From the NCBI RefSeq assembly GCF_030247195.1, contig NC_080672.1, positions 390,183,037-390,247,036 on the forward strand: a stretch of 64,000 nt of DNA, written 5' to 3'. The notes beneath the pieces are model-generated. The model had not been told where the DNA came from. It worked only from the letters and a program-made list of their open reading frames with translations, and made no database searches. Both the position numbers and the translations under genes were made by a program. The DNA comes from Topomyia yanbarensis (lineage: Eukaryota > Arthropoda > Insecta > Diptera > Culicidae). Positions within the stretch are counted from its first letter, which is position 1. Each line of letters starts with the position of its first letter. This document shows positions 1-11,939 of this stretch, piece by piece.

Positions 1-261
1 ATTAATCTGTGACATTATATAAAAACATGTAACAACGTGGCAACGATGGTGTTGACGAGTCATATAGACCCGGACTTCCAACTAGATTTCTGAATTATTT
101 TAAGCCGAATTCGACGTTTTTAAACCAAATTGTTTGGTAGAGCCTCAATTTTCTGTTTCGGGAAAATATTACAATTTGAACCCGGTTGGCCAATAGGTAT
201 CGGTGCTGAATTAGGTCATGGTTATCCTTCATAATACTGTAAAAACGACGTGGGACCAGGG

Positions 262-478
262 TTACCACATTCACAGATTTTTCTGCAATATCACAAATTT
301 TTTTCACAATTTTTCATCACAGATTCTTTTTTACAGATGACAGATTTTTGTCATTTTGATGAAAATTTCACAGATTTTGAGAAGTATTGTGATTTGTCAC
401 AGATTTTTTGGAAATTTATCACAGATTTTCATAGAATTTTTTCCTGTTTTAGTTATCACAGATGGTAAAAAGATTTTT
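262..478 (+). repeat. CACAGATTTT-rich dispersed repeat, copy 1
   Basis: The motif CACAGATTTT, or close variants, recurs at irregular short spacing through the whole block, with poly-T between copies. The reverse complement of the same pattern occurs at 41150-41345, so this is a dispersed family and not local low complexity. There are no inverted ends or coding sequence that I can see. Confidence 0.6.
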
Positions 479-708
479 TTTTAAATTTTGAAATAAACTA
501 GAAAACGTTTTTAAAAACCAAACCTTAATGATACTGACATTTCCACGTAAATAGTGACCCCGGAGGCTAAATAGGGTTCTTGCGAAAGATCAGAGACATC
601 CGGAAAACCGGTCAATTCATGAATCCAGTCGTAGAACTATGAGGATTCTTCAAAAGAATTTTCAAAAGCATTGCCAGCATACATTAGTTAAATTAGGTAT
701 GGAATTTG

Positions 709-930
709 CGTTTCAATTTTGTCTCATCAGAATCCGACACTAACTTAGTGACATGACTAAGCTAGCGCCGGATCGACGTTAGGGTAAAAAAAACGGACAC
801 TGATTATGTTCCTGAGCAAACCCCTAGTCATGCGTGGAGTCCCACAAGAAAACGAGTTCATTTTAAGCTGATAGAGCTGGTGAAATCGAATCATTTGGTT
901 TGATTTAGCAAGTCATTGTGAGGTTTTTTT
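709..930 (+). repeat. Dispersed repeat family A, copy 1
   Basis: Begins near CATCAGAATCCGACACTAAC and continues through a stretch resembling CTGAGCAAACCCCTAGTC to TTTAGCAAGTC. Related sequence lies at 27300-27530 in the same orientation, at 46335-46485 inverted, and in part at 61310-61385. Copies differ by substitutions and small gaps. It has no coding potential; class unknown. Confidence 0.6.
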
Positions 931-984
931 GCATTTCTAAAATTTACAAAATAAATTCAAAATAATAGTTATATATCTTCGGGA

Positions 985-1760
985 GAAATAGTAAATGGTG
1001 AAAATAGATGTCTGACGCCAATTCAAAATCCTAGATGGCGACTTCCAGTTTAAAAAAATTCTCTATATTCTTACCAATATGGGTATTGTCGGAATAGGAT
1101 ATATGAGTACCTCTCAAAGGTGGTTGACGAGAAGATGCCGAAAATAGATGTCTGACGCCATTTTCGAATCTAACATGTTAAACAACATCCGCTCAATAAC
1201 ACACTTGACATACAAACACTCGCACGATCAAACATGTTAACATACAAACGCTCGAATCTGTCACGATCATTCGCACACACGTACGACTGCGACCTTAGTA
1301 AGTAAGTCAGTAAACGTTCCAGAACTTTCAAATTTATATACGGGGTCTCAACTACGAATATATAAACGCTCGGAGCGACAAAATCATGAGTTCACCAGGT
1401 CCTAACAAGTTAACCGTACACTCAATATCACGACCAAATTTGGTCGTAAGCAGCGTTTTAGTGGGTGTCATTATCCGTCTCACCAGCAATTATGATGAGT
1501 GATTCTGAGCTCTTCTGAGAATCCTGCTCTACTTATTCAGTTGGACACAAGTCGATGCATGACGCCACTTCAAAAACCAAAATGGCGTTTTCCGGTTGTG
1601 TAAAAGTCGTCAACTAAGAGCAAAAAATAGCTTCACATATAGGCTTCATAAATATTCTTGTCAACTTCATTACGAAAATTCCCATATTGTTGGGGCTATA
1701 GAGAATTTTGCTTAGCTGGAAGTCGTTTTCGTTTTCAATATGGCATCGTAAATCGATTTC
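985..1760 (-). repeat. Degenerate copies of the ~110-bp tandem family, inverted
   Basis: The string AAAATAGATGTCTGACGCCA occurs twice, about 141 bp apart (near 1000 and 1141), and a weaker form appears near 1552. Read on the minus strand these match the AAAATGGCGTCAA...CATCGATTTTCGTCATCT consensus of the array at 48.8-50.1 kb. The block is interrupted by dispersed family B at 1190-1435. Confidence 0.5.
1190..1435 (+). repeat. Dispersed repeat family B, copy 1
   Basis: Contains AACATACAAACGCTCG and a downstream TTTATATACGGGGTCTCAA...CAAAATCATGAG segment. The same pair of motifs recurs near 7.0, 28.6, 29.4-29.8, 30.6-30.9, 31.2, 43.9-44.3 and 46.1-46.3 kb. No terminal repeats or open frame were recognised. 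Confidence 0.6.
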
Positions 1761-1850
1761 TGTCATTTACTCGTCAATTCCGTTCCAAAAAACCCTATTT
1801 ATTGGGATTATCGAGAATATTGCTCAACCAGACGTCGCCCTTGGTTTTAA

Positions 1851-2660
1851 CCCTTTGCGACGCAGTGGGACGTATACGTCCCACCTACTTCTCCTTTTAT
1901 TGGATTTTTAGTTATCATTGACATATAAATACGAATTCAGGGTTTTAATTGACTCTTAGGGATGTAAGGAGTACAACTAGCAGAAAAAATTATGTGAAGT
2001 TGTTAATTACTTATTAGTTATAAACAATTGAAACTCGAAAATCTATTTTTTTACAATAAATTCGGCTGCGCCTGAACTAAAAGTCCTACAAATCTAAAAC
2101 ATTTTTGAAAGTATCTCAAACATTAAACTAAATAATAGATTTTTTTGCAGAATTTTTCGTAGGTCAGTTTTTTTGAAATAAAAATTCAAAATATGCAAAA
2201 ATGGAGTTTATTATTATGTTGGTCTATAAAAGATTCTGAGTCAGGGATAACTTCCCAACTAGCATAAAATAAGATTATGTGGTTTTTGAGGTCGCTGATT
2301 ACGATTCTGATAACAGAATTTGAAGATTCAAAATGGCAGCTACACAATGGCAGCCATTTTTTTTACGAAATTTGCGAATTTTGTTACAAAGAGCATAAAA
2401 ATCGATTAACAAGAGTTTTTGGGGTAGCTGATTACGATTCTGATGTCAGAATCAGAATCAGCGACCCCGAAAATTCCCTTGTAAAACGTTTTGAGCCAAT
2501 ATAAAAAAATGAAATTTAGCCAAGCGCAGTCGCCATATTCGATCCGCTATTTTGAATTTCACATTTTCGACGTCAGAATCAGAATCAGCGACCCCGAAAA
2601 CCTATATAAAGCTAAAAATAACAGCATTAAAAATGAAAAAAAAAAACGCGTCGCAAAGGG
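1851..2660 (+). mobile_element. piggyBac-type MITE (TTAA target), copy 1, 810 bp
   Basis: Inverted ends CCCTTTGCGACGC and GCGTCGCAAAGGG are flanked by TTAA on both sides (1847-1850 and 2661-2664), the hallmark target of piggyBac-superfamily elements. A second copy, inverted, lies at 44539-45442. There is no transposase, so it is non-autonomous. Near the left end is a perfect 20-bp palindrome (1865-1884), and the phrase CAGAATCAGCGACCCCGAAAA minus its last base occurs twice inside (about 2451 and 2580). It sits within degenerate ~110-bp tandem-family sequence, so it inserted after that repeat. Confidence 0.85.
1865..1884. repeat. Perfect 20-bp palindrome inside the TTAA MITE
   Basis: GTGGGACGTATACGTCCCAC equals its own reverse complement. 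The related copy at 45408-45427 keeps the position but has lost perfect symmetry. Confidence 0.9.
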
Positions 2661-2664
2661 TTAA

Positions 2665-5219
2665 AATGGCGTCAAACATAGATTTCGATCATGTGCTCGT
2701 CAATCCCGTTCCGAGAACGATGGATTCGTTTTATCTGCCTTTCTTCCCAGTGGTTTCGCTTATAGATCTCAAGACCTGTCCTCAAAAACCTTCTTGGTAG
2801 TCCTGTGACATCCGTTGGACTTAATACAATATTGAACTTAATTTCCGTTTGCCGTAAAGTTGCAAGTCACCGTCAATCTAAAGTAAATTTAATAAAAATA
2901 CATATTAAGCTTATTGTGATGCACCTTAAGGAATATACAGCGAGAGAGAGAAATATCACTATGTTGCTTATTACGCTTTCAAATCTTTAATTTTGTATTT
3001 GAGAATGTTCTGGGATTGCCATAAACAGCGATTGGACTCTATACTGTATCCAACTTGGTACTGTGACCCTCCATGAGCATGTACTGCATCCATAGACGGC
3101 CGACAGCTGATTACGCCTTTTTTTAACTGGTAAGGTGTTTTTGCATAAGCTTGATGATGCCAATTGCTTTGTTTGACATTTTAAATTTCTTAAAACTAAG
3201 GGATTACAGCTTGAAATTACTTTTTATAATAAAACTAAGGGAAACAAATTTGCAAAGTATCAAGTTCCACGTACAAGGGGGATAGTTGAATTATATTAAG
3301 AATAGGACGCAGGGGGGGTGGGGGTACTATCAATTGTAGTTATTTTTTGGGTTAGTACTACAGTTTGGTTTTTCTATCAAGAAAGAGTATTAAATTGATC
3401 AATTGAGACTAGGAAAACATTAGAAGTTGAATTTTGTGGTGAGTGTTATTATACTTTGCAAGGACGTTCAAAAGCAACCGTTTCAGGGACAGACGAGAGA
3501 AGGCGAGATGGCAAGAAAATAAAAACATAATTCTGCAACTTCGGAGTAAACGAAAGATTGACCAAACCAAATACAGTCTTGGACTAGCGGGTGTTTGGGT
3601 TTTCATGTCGCTTAGTATCAGATTATGAGCTTTTTAGCTTTAGATATCCAGACGATTTCGTAATAGAGCTCTGGTACGGATCGGCAACACACCGAGTTGC
3701 TTGTATAATGTTATTTCTGTAGGACTCGTTCTGAGTCGCTAATGTTGGTTACGATTGTAGATCTTGAGAGCTTTGTTACACTGAACTCCTGGAGCACATG
3801 AAATATGTACCTATGTACTAGCGAACAGTTTCACGCTTTATTATTATTATTCAATTTTGACTTGACTATTTTTATGAAAGGAATTTTGAAATGTTAAAAG
3901 AACCACATCCCAAATAACGAGCACCTCTTCTACGAATAAATTCCATGTAGTAACCCCCGATTTGGTATATCATAAATCTAAATTACAAATAATCTTACTT
4001 CTTTTTATTGCGTTAGGAAAAATTTCCAAAATATTTCATTTTTTCGTGTTCAACAGTGGTTTAGCGCCACCTATCGTCACAATCATACAAATAAGAAATA
4101 TAAGTAGGTTGAAGTTTGTAACAATAAAAAAATGTTCGGCAAGCAATTCAATGTTGCGGACTGAATTCAAAAAACGACATCTGTGGCCATAAATAGGAAT
4201 ATTTACTATCTTTCCTGAATAGTAGTACAGGAGTAGCCATATATTTTTGGCTGACCGACCAAAATGGAACCCCTTTTTTCTTTTTCTTTAATGAACCAAA
4301 GGTGTTAAAATTTTCTTCTTTAGTCCGTCAAGATAACCATGTTTCAACATAGAGGCGTCTCTGTGGTTTCTAAAGAGAACAAATGAATTGTGAACAATGA
4401 GAAGAAATTTAAGCGGAAGTACTTGCCAAACATGTGGAAAGCTAGCTCGTGAAAATGTACTCTTTACAAAGAAAATGGGCGGCGCTGAAAAAGTTTTTAA
4501 ACAATCTAACCTAATATAAGCACATGTAAACCGAAGAGTCATGCACACCAAAAAATAATGAAATTTAAACATGTAAATCAATACGAATGTAAACAACGAT
4601 TGAATCAAAAATTTGATTGAAAATTACGTTAAAATCAATTGGAGCATCAAACAGCATACAATTTTACACTTTCATTCACATAATATTACATGTCATTCAT
4701 TTTACAGCAGTATTCGAGTAAAATACATTGAAGTGCATTGGTTTTCCGTTTAAAGAAACTGTAATTTTTAATCCACGTGTAAAATTATTTTAAAAAAATC
4801 GTTGAAGAGAGCACGACAAGTCGTATGTATTTGTGGTGGAACTTAATTTTATATTTATATTCATGTTCCAAAAATGTGCATGAAAATAAACTTAAAATCG
4901 CAAAATATTTTTTTCTGTGTATACATAAAATGGCAACTTTCCAACAAAATCGATTATTGCTGTGGGTTTTTTTGTGTTTAACTCCTGTAAACAAATTATC
5001 TTAAATTTTGAAATCAGATTTTTTTGCAAAATTAACCGATCGTACTTCGATAAGTAAAGAACCTTTCTTCAGTCTCACAAAAATAAGAAGAATCGATTGG
5101 TGTTAGCTAGAGTAGTAGTTTTCAGTGCAAACTACAAAATCAATCATTACGAACAATGCATCAGCTTATAACCAAGTGGCCATAAATACCTTATTCAACG
5201 TTAATGTTAATAACGTTTT
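2665..5219. other. Anonymous AT-rich DNA, no gene seen
   Basis: The first ~110 bp resume the degenerate tandem family interrupted by the TTAA MITE. Beyond that I find only short frames with many stops, no RNA gene and no recognisable transposon end. Frames near 3443-3628 and 4288-4608 have no recognisable motif. Confidence 0.5.
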
Positions 5220-5860
5220 CTTGAATCACCATATTGAAATCTCTAGCTGTCCGGATTGAACCTCACTTTCAGTACCTGAGCAATCCAAGCAAATGCTAAG
5301 CCCCCATACCGCACAGCTGCGGCCATCGGAAACCCTTATCGCGTTAAATCTCGGCCCCTCCGAGAGATCATTGGTATGACCGCCAGGATTCGCCTCCAGG
5401 CAGCGACCGGCATCGCTATCGCCCACACTGCAGTGCACTGCCCGATGCAACCGACTGCTGATCGACTAGCTAGAAAAACCCCTACGACGGACCGACTGAC
5501 CGACCGGGGTGATTACGCCGCCGCGTGGAGAACATTTAGCGACGACTAACGACCCAGTGATTGATAGGTTGATTGATGAGGTGATTTATTCATTGCATTC
5601 CGACATACGTACCTATACGTATAACTACATAAACTCACATGCGTTACCTCCACAGAAGAGCTACGGGGAACACACCTAGTCGCGATTCCTGCCGCGCGGG
5701 GTTTTGCAATTGCCATTGCCGGGCGCAATTGCAACTGCTGCCTGCCTGACCCGATTGTATTGAGTAATGATTCTTCGTCGGCGGTGAGTATAACGACTTT
5801 GGATAGTGTGGGGTTTGTCAGATGCAGCACAGATGGTAAAGTGAGTGGCCAGCAAGCGTG
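5220..5860. other. GC-richer island, possible unique host DNA
   Basis: Base composition rises sharply above the surroundings, with many CG dinucleotides (for example around 5480-5530 and 5680-5750). Open frames here (minus 5226-5450 and 5546-5830) do not resemble a known protein. It could be a promoter, an exon edge or conserved non-coding sequence; the sequence alone does not decide. Confidence 0.35.
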
Positions 5861-7009
5861 GGAAGGGCAGCGCTAGTGTTTTTCTTATCGATCGGAATGT
5901 TTTGGTTTCGCTGTGTTGTAGGTGTCAGTCAGGACCAGTGAGAGGGGAGCTGCTTCGTTTACAAACATAGCTTGATAAGAACCTTTGACGCTACACAAGT
6001 TGCGTGTAATGAATTGATCAAATGTTTGTCTTGTTCGGTATTTGCCCATTAGAGCCCGACATAGCGGCTCCTAGGCGTTGGAGTGTTTCAATAAATGTGG
6101 AAAATTGTGGTTAAGGATTTTTTTATCGATCTTTACTACTTGAAAAACATCAATGAAACAATACAGTTCGTGTGTTCAATTTTTAACAACACTAGAATTA
6201 CTGTTTATTCCAGTTCAACTGGTTTTGTCAAATTTAGCAAACTGCTAAAAATAACGTTTAACCCTCAAAAAAATCACGAAGCATGAAAGCCCTGAGGAGT
6301 TACAATTTTCAACGAATGAGAAATTTGTAATAAGAAGTATACTATTTATGACCCTATCACATATATAAAGAAATTGAAAATCATTCACCAAATCAGTCCT
6401 GCGAAAATCTCGAGACCTCGGTGAGTTAATAATTATCAGTGGATGGTATTTTTCAATTTGTCGGTCCGCTGGTAATGCCACAAACTGTTAATTGATGATA
6501 TTTGCTCAATTTACTGATGTGAAGCACTTCATTTCAGGTCACGGCTCATTAATAACGCTGTGCTAATTTAATGTTTGTTTTGCCTTAATTGTGTTATGAA
6601 CATGTTCCGCTGTGTCATCGTCGTCGTTGAGTATTTGGTTAAAATGAAAAATTAAACGAAAGCAGAAAAAGGCTGATTCTGGATCGGGCAATATTTTTTT
6701 TCATTGGTAATAAATACAGTCGAGCGATTTACAGTATCTCTGGTTTTATTGAGCCTTTCACTTACCCAGCATTATTTCGAATAACTATAAGTAATTAAAT
6801 AATTGAGCTCGAGATTTCCTTCTCATGCTTCTCATCTCATGTTAGAGAAATTCGACTCTGATCAAAACCAATGCAATGATAACCTAATAGTAAATTTTCC
6901 TAGGCTAGGTCCTAGATCCAATAAAAAATAACATTGATATCCACTGGACAACACGGCGACATGACCGGGAACTCTAGTAATATGAGACAATTCATGCTCT
7001 ACTGGAATC
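5861..7009. other. Anonymous DNA, no gene seen
   Basis: Short frames only, AT-rich, with no terminal repeats or tRNA boxes. Confidence 0.45.
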
Positions 7010-7250
7010 TGATCCGCACACTAAAAACTAAGTATCAGATTCACGGTTCGCGCAATCATTCAAAAATAAACGAAAATATGCGAATGGCCACACTGTTATA
7101 AAATCGAATTTTCGCACGCGAAATCACATACACGCTAGTACACGTTAACATACAAATGCTCGAGTCTTTCGCGATGATACACGTAATCGTGTACTTTCTA
7201 CGCCAGCACATCTGAACCGTACACTCAATATCACACTCAAAATCACGGCT
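7010..7250 (+). repeat. Dispersed repeat family B, copy 2
   Basis: Holds ATATGCGAATGGCCACACTG followed by TTATAAAATCGAATTTTCGC and ACACGCTAGTACACG, then ACATACAAATGCTCGAGTC. The copy at 31150-31340 carries the same phrases in the same order, with substitutions. Confidence 0.6.
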
Positions 7251-7595
7251 AGCTGCAGTGTTAACCTAGATACCCGACGAGTTATAACTATGAGAAATTT
7301 GTAATAATCAGTAACAATTTCTGAATATTTCAGATTTATCAATTCTTTTTCTGGTGAAAGTGATGTAAAGGGTGTCCCACATCAAATTGAATCACGGAAA
7401 AAAACGCTGTAGAAAATTACCTAGTGTTTCAAACTTTCATACAATAATATAGAAACTTTTAGTAAGCTTTTAGCTTATTTCATTCAACTTCAATACCAAC
7501 TTGTTCGCAGACATTTGACCCGGGATCTGGTGCGCATCTCGCGCAATGTCTTCCGACTTGAAATAGACGTCCTTAACTGTAACAAATGAAATAGA

Positions 7596-9423
7596 CTAAG
7601 AGGATTCATAGAATATAAGCACCCTACGCTCGCACTTACGCTTAGCTACACTCAATAGGTTCTGTTCAACATCTGGCTGCAGCTTCTTCTGTACGGAAAC
7701 CCACCTTTTCTTCTTGTTTTCCTCAGATTTGACCTGTCTGTCTGCTGAAAAATTGACAAGTATTTTTTGATGGGCTTTAGTTTCGGTGCGTTGGAAGGGA
7801 GGGTGGGGGGTCATTTCCTTGAGTATGAAAGTGACCCCGTTGGCTTCGTACCACTCCAGAACAACGTTTTAATAGTGGCACGAAGTTAGATCCGACCAGA
7901 AGTCGTGTTGCTTCAACAGAGGAAGCAGACGCTTCTCTAGACACTCCTTGAGGTAGATCTCTCCGTTTACAGTCCCGGTAGTCACGAACGGTGCACTCCG
8001 TTTTCCCCATGAGCAGATCGCTTGCTAAATCATTGGTATTTATTGGCAAATTTTGAAAGTTTCTGCTTCCTTACTTCCTCCGGATTGTCAAACTTGTGTT
8101 GAGCGGTGAAGAACAGTAACCCCGGAAGATGTCGGAAGTCCGCCTCGACGTAAGTCTAATAATCCATGATGAGACAATGAGGTTTTGTCAGCATATGGGT
8201 GTACAGTTTCCGGGCCCGTGATTTGTTTACAGTATTTTGCCACCCGTCATGATTTGGAGCATTCTGCGCTTTGTATGTATGCAGTCCGTCCCGGTCTTTG
8301 GCTCTCTGAACGAAAGACTTGGACAGATTCAATTTTTCGGTCACATCCCTAACCGAAGCATTGCGATTCCGCTTGAACGCTTTCACTACACGCTTGTGCT
8401 CCTGATCACTAATAGAACATGCATTCTGACCACATCTCGTCGCTGTTGTGCTATCTTATGACAAGCGCCATTTAGCACATTTCGAGAAAAACGATTTTTA
8501 AAGTTTGAGACTGAATATCTTGAAACTTATAAATGGTAAAAACAATTCAAAGAAGACAATTAATGCTTCTATCTATTCTGTATTAAATTCTCAAATACAA
8601 CGAAGTTCGGATGACTATGTTGCGAGTTTTCACTATAAATGTAAACAAAAGTCGCACTCACACGTGTCGTAGGCGTGTATTGATGACAAAATTTGTATGG
8701 CGTATCATAATTGTGCATGGAAAACTTTCCATAGAAAAAAAAAGCATCAATTATTAACTTTTATTAATATCTTCGGCTTTATTCGGCCTAGAAACAATCG
8801 ACGAGATGCATTTTGAAGGAAATCGAGCAAGCAATCTAGAAAAAATAGTAATTTTTAACTACAGTGTTGCCAAACATGAAATATTGCCAATTTAAAAGTA
8901 AAACTGCATATTTCTCGAAATACATGTATTTTTATTTTGAAAATTTGTATGCCATTGTGTTCCTCAGATATTTTTACATATAAAAACATCTAAAACTTCT
9001 ACATTACTTAAGCGAATCCCAAGATACAGTGATTTAAAGCAAAAAACTGGCAATCTCTCATCACTTTTTTCGCTATACCTCAGTAACCAAGCAAAATTTC
9101 AAAATTCTGAAAACGCTATTTTGTAGAGAATTATCAGATTAGTAATGTTGCATATCTAACTCAGTTTACCCCAAAATGGCGTTTGTCATAAGATAGCACA
9201 ACAGCGACGATCTCTCCTTCCGTTCGATGCTCAGAGTTTGGTAGTAACATTCCATCACGCGACACACCTTTGATTGCACGATTCCGAGTTGTTTTCCGAT
9301 GTCCCGATAAGAGAGTTGAGGATTTTCCAGGTGCTCGCGCAAAATCAATTCGCGACGTTGATTTTTGGGTGACGCTATTTTTTCCAATTTTAGAAAAAAT
9401 GATGGCGGTAAAAATACAGACAT
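7596..9423 (-). pseudogene. DD37E mariner transposase, broken
   Basis: Would cut and join transposon ends. On the minus strand the likely start is ATG near 9423 (MSVFLPPSF), followed by an N-terminal helix-turn-helix region (PQLSYRDIGKQLG), then SIERKER at the MITE insertion. Past the MITE the frame continues CGQNACS...KRNASVRDVTEKLNLSKSFVQ, a second HTH. The first acidic motif, normally MDDE, reads MDY followed by a TAG stop near 8156; downstream TYVEADF is still legible. The middle part is frameshifted; the C-terminal region around 7700-7850 keeps WYEANGVTF and KLQPDVEQNL, but the PELRPIE segment with the last catalytic Glu is lost. Removing the MITE and one ATCT copy rejoins the reading frame exactly. 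Assignment to the family is firm; it cannot function. Confidence 0.85.
8438..9209. mobile_element. 772-bp MITE with 36-bp inverted ends and 4-bp duplication
   Basis: The left end begins CGTCGCTGTTGTGCTATCTT and the right end is its reverse complement; the match runs about 36 bp with one mismatch. ATCT flanks both sides (8434-8437 and 9210-9213). Deleting the element plus one ATCT restores the transposase frame of the host mariner, which proves the insertion and its target length. No coding sequence. A 4-bp duplication fits several superfamilies, so the parent is not named. Confidence 0.88.
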
Positions 9424-9459
9424 TTGCAACCTATTTCGTAAGCACTTTAGTGGTGTTTT

Positions 9460-10678
9460 TTTGCAGCCTTCGACAGGATCAACCACCAGATAACTGTTTC
9501 TAAACTAGACAGGCTTGCATTCGGTGGCTCTTTTTTGAATTGGTTTCATCCCTATCTATCTGGACGAGAAATGGTTAAAAAAATGGAGACAGCGCGGCCT
9601 CTCCATTTGGTGCCAGCTCTGGGGTTCCCCAGGGTAGTCATCTGGGACCTTTCATATTCTTTTCTTCCTCAACGACTTGAATCTCTCGATAAAATGTATG
9701 AAATTATCATTTGCCGATGACTAAACATTCCACCTTATTAAATAGCTACCGATGCTGAATTCTTACAGTCCCAGTTTGATATATTCATAAATTGGTGTCA
9801 TGTCAACAGGATGCAACTGAATGCTGAATGTAAAGTCATCTTTTTCATCCGCAAACATTCCATGGTCAAATTCGACTACAGTATTTCTCAGAGTGTTCTT
9901 CAACGTGAATCGTCCATGAAGGAATTGGGAATTCCGCTAGATTCAAAACTGAATTTTAAAGAACACATAGAATACACCATTTCCATAGTTTTCAAATTTA
10001 TAGGATTTATTTTCCGTGTTACAAAAGAATTCGTTGATGGTCACTGCTTAAAAGCGTTATATTGTGCTTTGGTTCGTTCTACGCTTGAATATGCAGCTAT
10101 TGTTTGGGCACCCTATTACCGAAACGATATTCAACGCATCGAAACTGCCCAACGCGATTTTTTTCCGATTCTCACTTCGGCGACTTCCATGGAGAGATCC
10201 GCTAAATCTCAAATCCTACCCTGATCGCTACAGGCTCATCGGACTCGATCTCCTATCTGTTCATCGGGATGTTTCCAAAACAACTTTTATCGCAGATCTT
10301 CTTCAATAACGAATCGACTGCCCTGATCTTCTCCAGTTATTATTCTTTCGTCTTCGTAGTGCCAGAACCAATTATGAGCCATTCGTCTTGTATGTGCCGT
10401 TTATTGAACCGATGTTCCCACGTCCTTAACTTTCATCTTTCCCGTACCGTCACTACGCGATTGTTTGTTAATTCCTAGTCAAGCTAGCTTTTGTCACTAT
10501 TTTAGTTATACAGTAGCAAAATTATAGTGTTAGTTGTAGATGTAAGCTGTGCGATGTGTTATTTGGATGTTTGTAATCTGTTGGTACAAAAAATGAGGAG
10601 GTTTTATGCCTGCTGCAGAAACGGTTTGAATGAAATCAGCTCCAGGGGGATTTTCCCTGCTCCAAATAGAACAATAAA
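9460..10678 (+). mobile_element. 5'-truncated non-LTR retrotransposon in the mariner
   Basis: The left junction lies just before the peptide AFDRINHQITVSKLD, and the right end is in an A-rich run after CTCCAAATAGAACAATAAA. The mariner 5' sequence resumes at about 10679. Truncation at the 5' end, plus-strand RT sequence and an A-rich 3' end are typical of LINE integration. The 3' untranslated part carries GGAGGTTTTATGCCTGCTGC. The element is of Jockey or CR1 type; I cannot choose between them from this fragment. Confidence 0.75.
9462..10478 (+). pseudogene. Reverse transcriptase C-terminal half, frameshifted
   Basis: RT motifs appear in order across changing frames: AFDRINH and YLSGREM (about 9465-9570), SGVPQGSHLGPF (near 9612-9650), FADD followed by a stop (about 9709-9722), then a long open stretch 9811-10224 with NRMQLNAE, LGIPLDSKLNFKEHIEYT and ALYCALVRSTLEYAAIVWAP. 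A further frameshift near 10150 leads to FSLRRLPWRDPLNL and GLDLLSVHRDVS, then LLNRCSHVLNFHLSRTV, ending about 10478. The enzyme would copy element RNA at the nicked target. Several frameshifts and stops make it non-functional. The endonuclease domain is absent because of the 5' truncation. Confidence 0.8.
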
Positions 10679-10787
10679 CAGTGTTAACAATACACTCTAA
10701 ACTACTTCTACCTAAGAGAGGAGGAAATACCCAATGAGTTATTTTATGCAGCATTTTGTGATGTATTTTGGTGTGGAACACCCTTTA

Positions 10788-11105
10788 GAAGGTATTATAA
10801 CTTAATCGGTGCTTTTAAACATGACGATTTGAGCTTACCTTCACAAAAGTTGAACTGCAACATTGAATCCGCCTAATTGCAATTTACATAATTATTACAG
10901 GGAAGCAATCTGAGCCTTTGTTGTTGGCATTTTTCATCAACGCTGTTTGTGTCTACTGTGGAAGTCTTATTCTCTTATTCCAAATTTCAATGACAGTAGA
11001 CATTTCAATACACTTTTTGAAGCGCTTCTTAACTCTTTGATCCTTCTTAGAATGTGTATAGCACTAACTTGGAATGACAATCGGGAAATAATCTCTTATT
11101 AATCA
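10788..11105. other. Short anonymous spacer
   Basis: Lies between the mariner's TA and the hAT-like fold-back element. No gene, repeat or motif recognised. Confidence 0.4.
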
Positions 11106-11939
11106 GGCATCAACAGTCTTCCCAAATGAGCATCGTACACAATGTTCGCTCTGGTTCTGTGCTCATATTAAACCCACATTTTGTGTACGAACTCGAACAC
11201 GCTATTTCGTACCAAAACACGTGCACATGTTCGCCTGCACAATCGAACTCCATGTAGTATACGGTGTGCGTACATTTCTCGTACACAAAGGTTCACTCTT
11301 TGACGAATTTCGCGCTAAATCGTATTCAGGGTTGGCAGTTCCTCCTCATATTTTAATAAAACTTTCTGTACACGAAGACTTTGTCACAAAAAGCCACTTT
11401 ACATACTTTGTTTTTTTCAAAAATGATCTAGACTGTCTTTTGACAAGGGCCAAACTTTTTTTACCAATTTTTTTCAAAGGGCTTTAGTCTAAAAATGACA
11501 AATTCTACAAAAAAATGTTGTTGGAGTGATTTTCACAAAATTAGTCAAATTTTTGAATGAAAATATTGAAAAAATTCTTCATCGTCTCCTACACTGAAAA
11601 AATCGATTTTAAAAATTTAAGGTCGATTTACAAAAAACCCCTTCGTTGATTTAGATGTAATTTTGTTCCAAGATAGCTAATTATGTTCCTTGCCTACCGT
11701 CAAAAATTCAAGTTGGGCAATTTCAAGGAAAAAAAATTATTTGAAAAAAACTTTTCCTTGTCTAAACTGATTTTTTTTTTCAAAGTATTTTTAGCGAAAA
11801 CTAAACCACTGAAAGTCATAATCATCTCAGAATCCACTTTCCCAACTGCTAGTTACCTGATACATGCAAAAAGTATCAGTAATGAATTTGTTATATTTTC
11901 ATAACAAACTTGAATGAGGCAAAGATAAGCCATTTAATA

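Larger units (their letters stand above)
7368..10785 (-). mobile_element. DD37E-type mariner element with two nested insertions
   Basis: The left end reads AAGGGTGTCCCACATCAAAT after TA (7366-7367); the right end, reverse-complemented, reads AAGGGTGTTCCACACCAAAA, followed by TA (10786-10787). Inverted ends, the TA target duplication and a minus-strand transposase relic agree with a Tc1/mariner element of the mosquito DD37E lineage. The span is 3.4 kb because a 772-bp MITE (8438-9209) and a 5'-truncated LINE (about 9460-10678) inserted later; without them it is about 1.4 kb, a normal size. The right-end sequence resumes after the LINE with the same TTTAGAGTGTATTG phrase as the copy at 28279. 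It is inactive. Confidence 0.85.

Noticed and set aside
4288..4608. 106-codon minus-strand frame
   Set aside because: Composition matches AT-rich noise and no family is recognised.
9424..9486. Upstream start for the mariner transposase
   Set aside because: The N-terminal extension reads into LINE sequence on the opposite strand; the ATG near 9423 is the better start.
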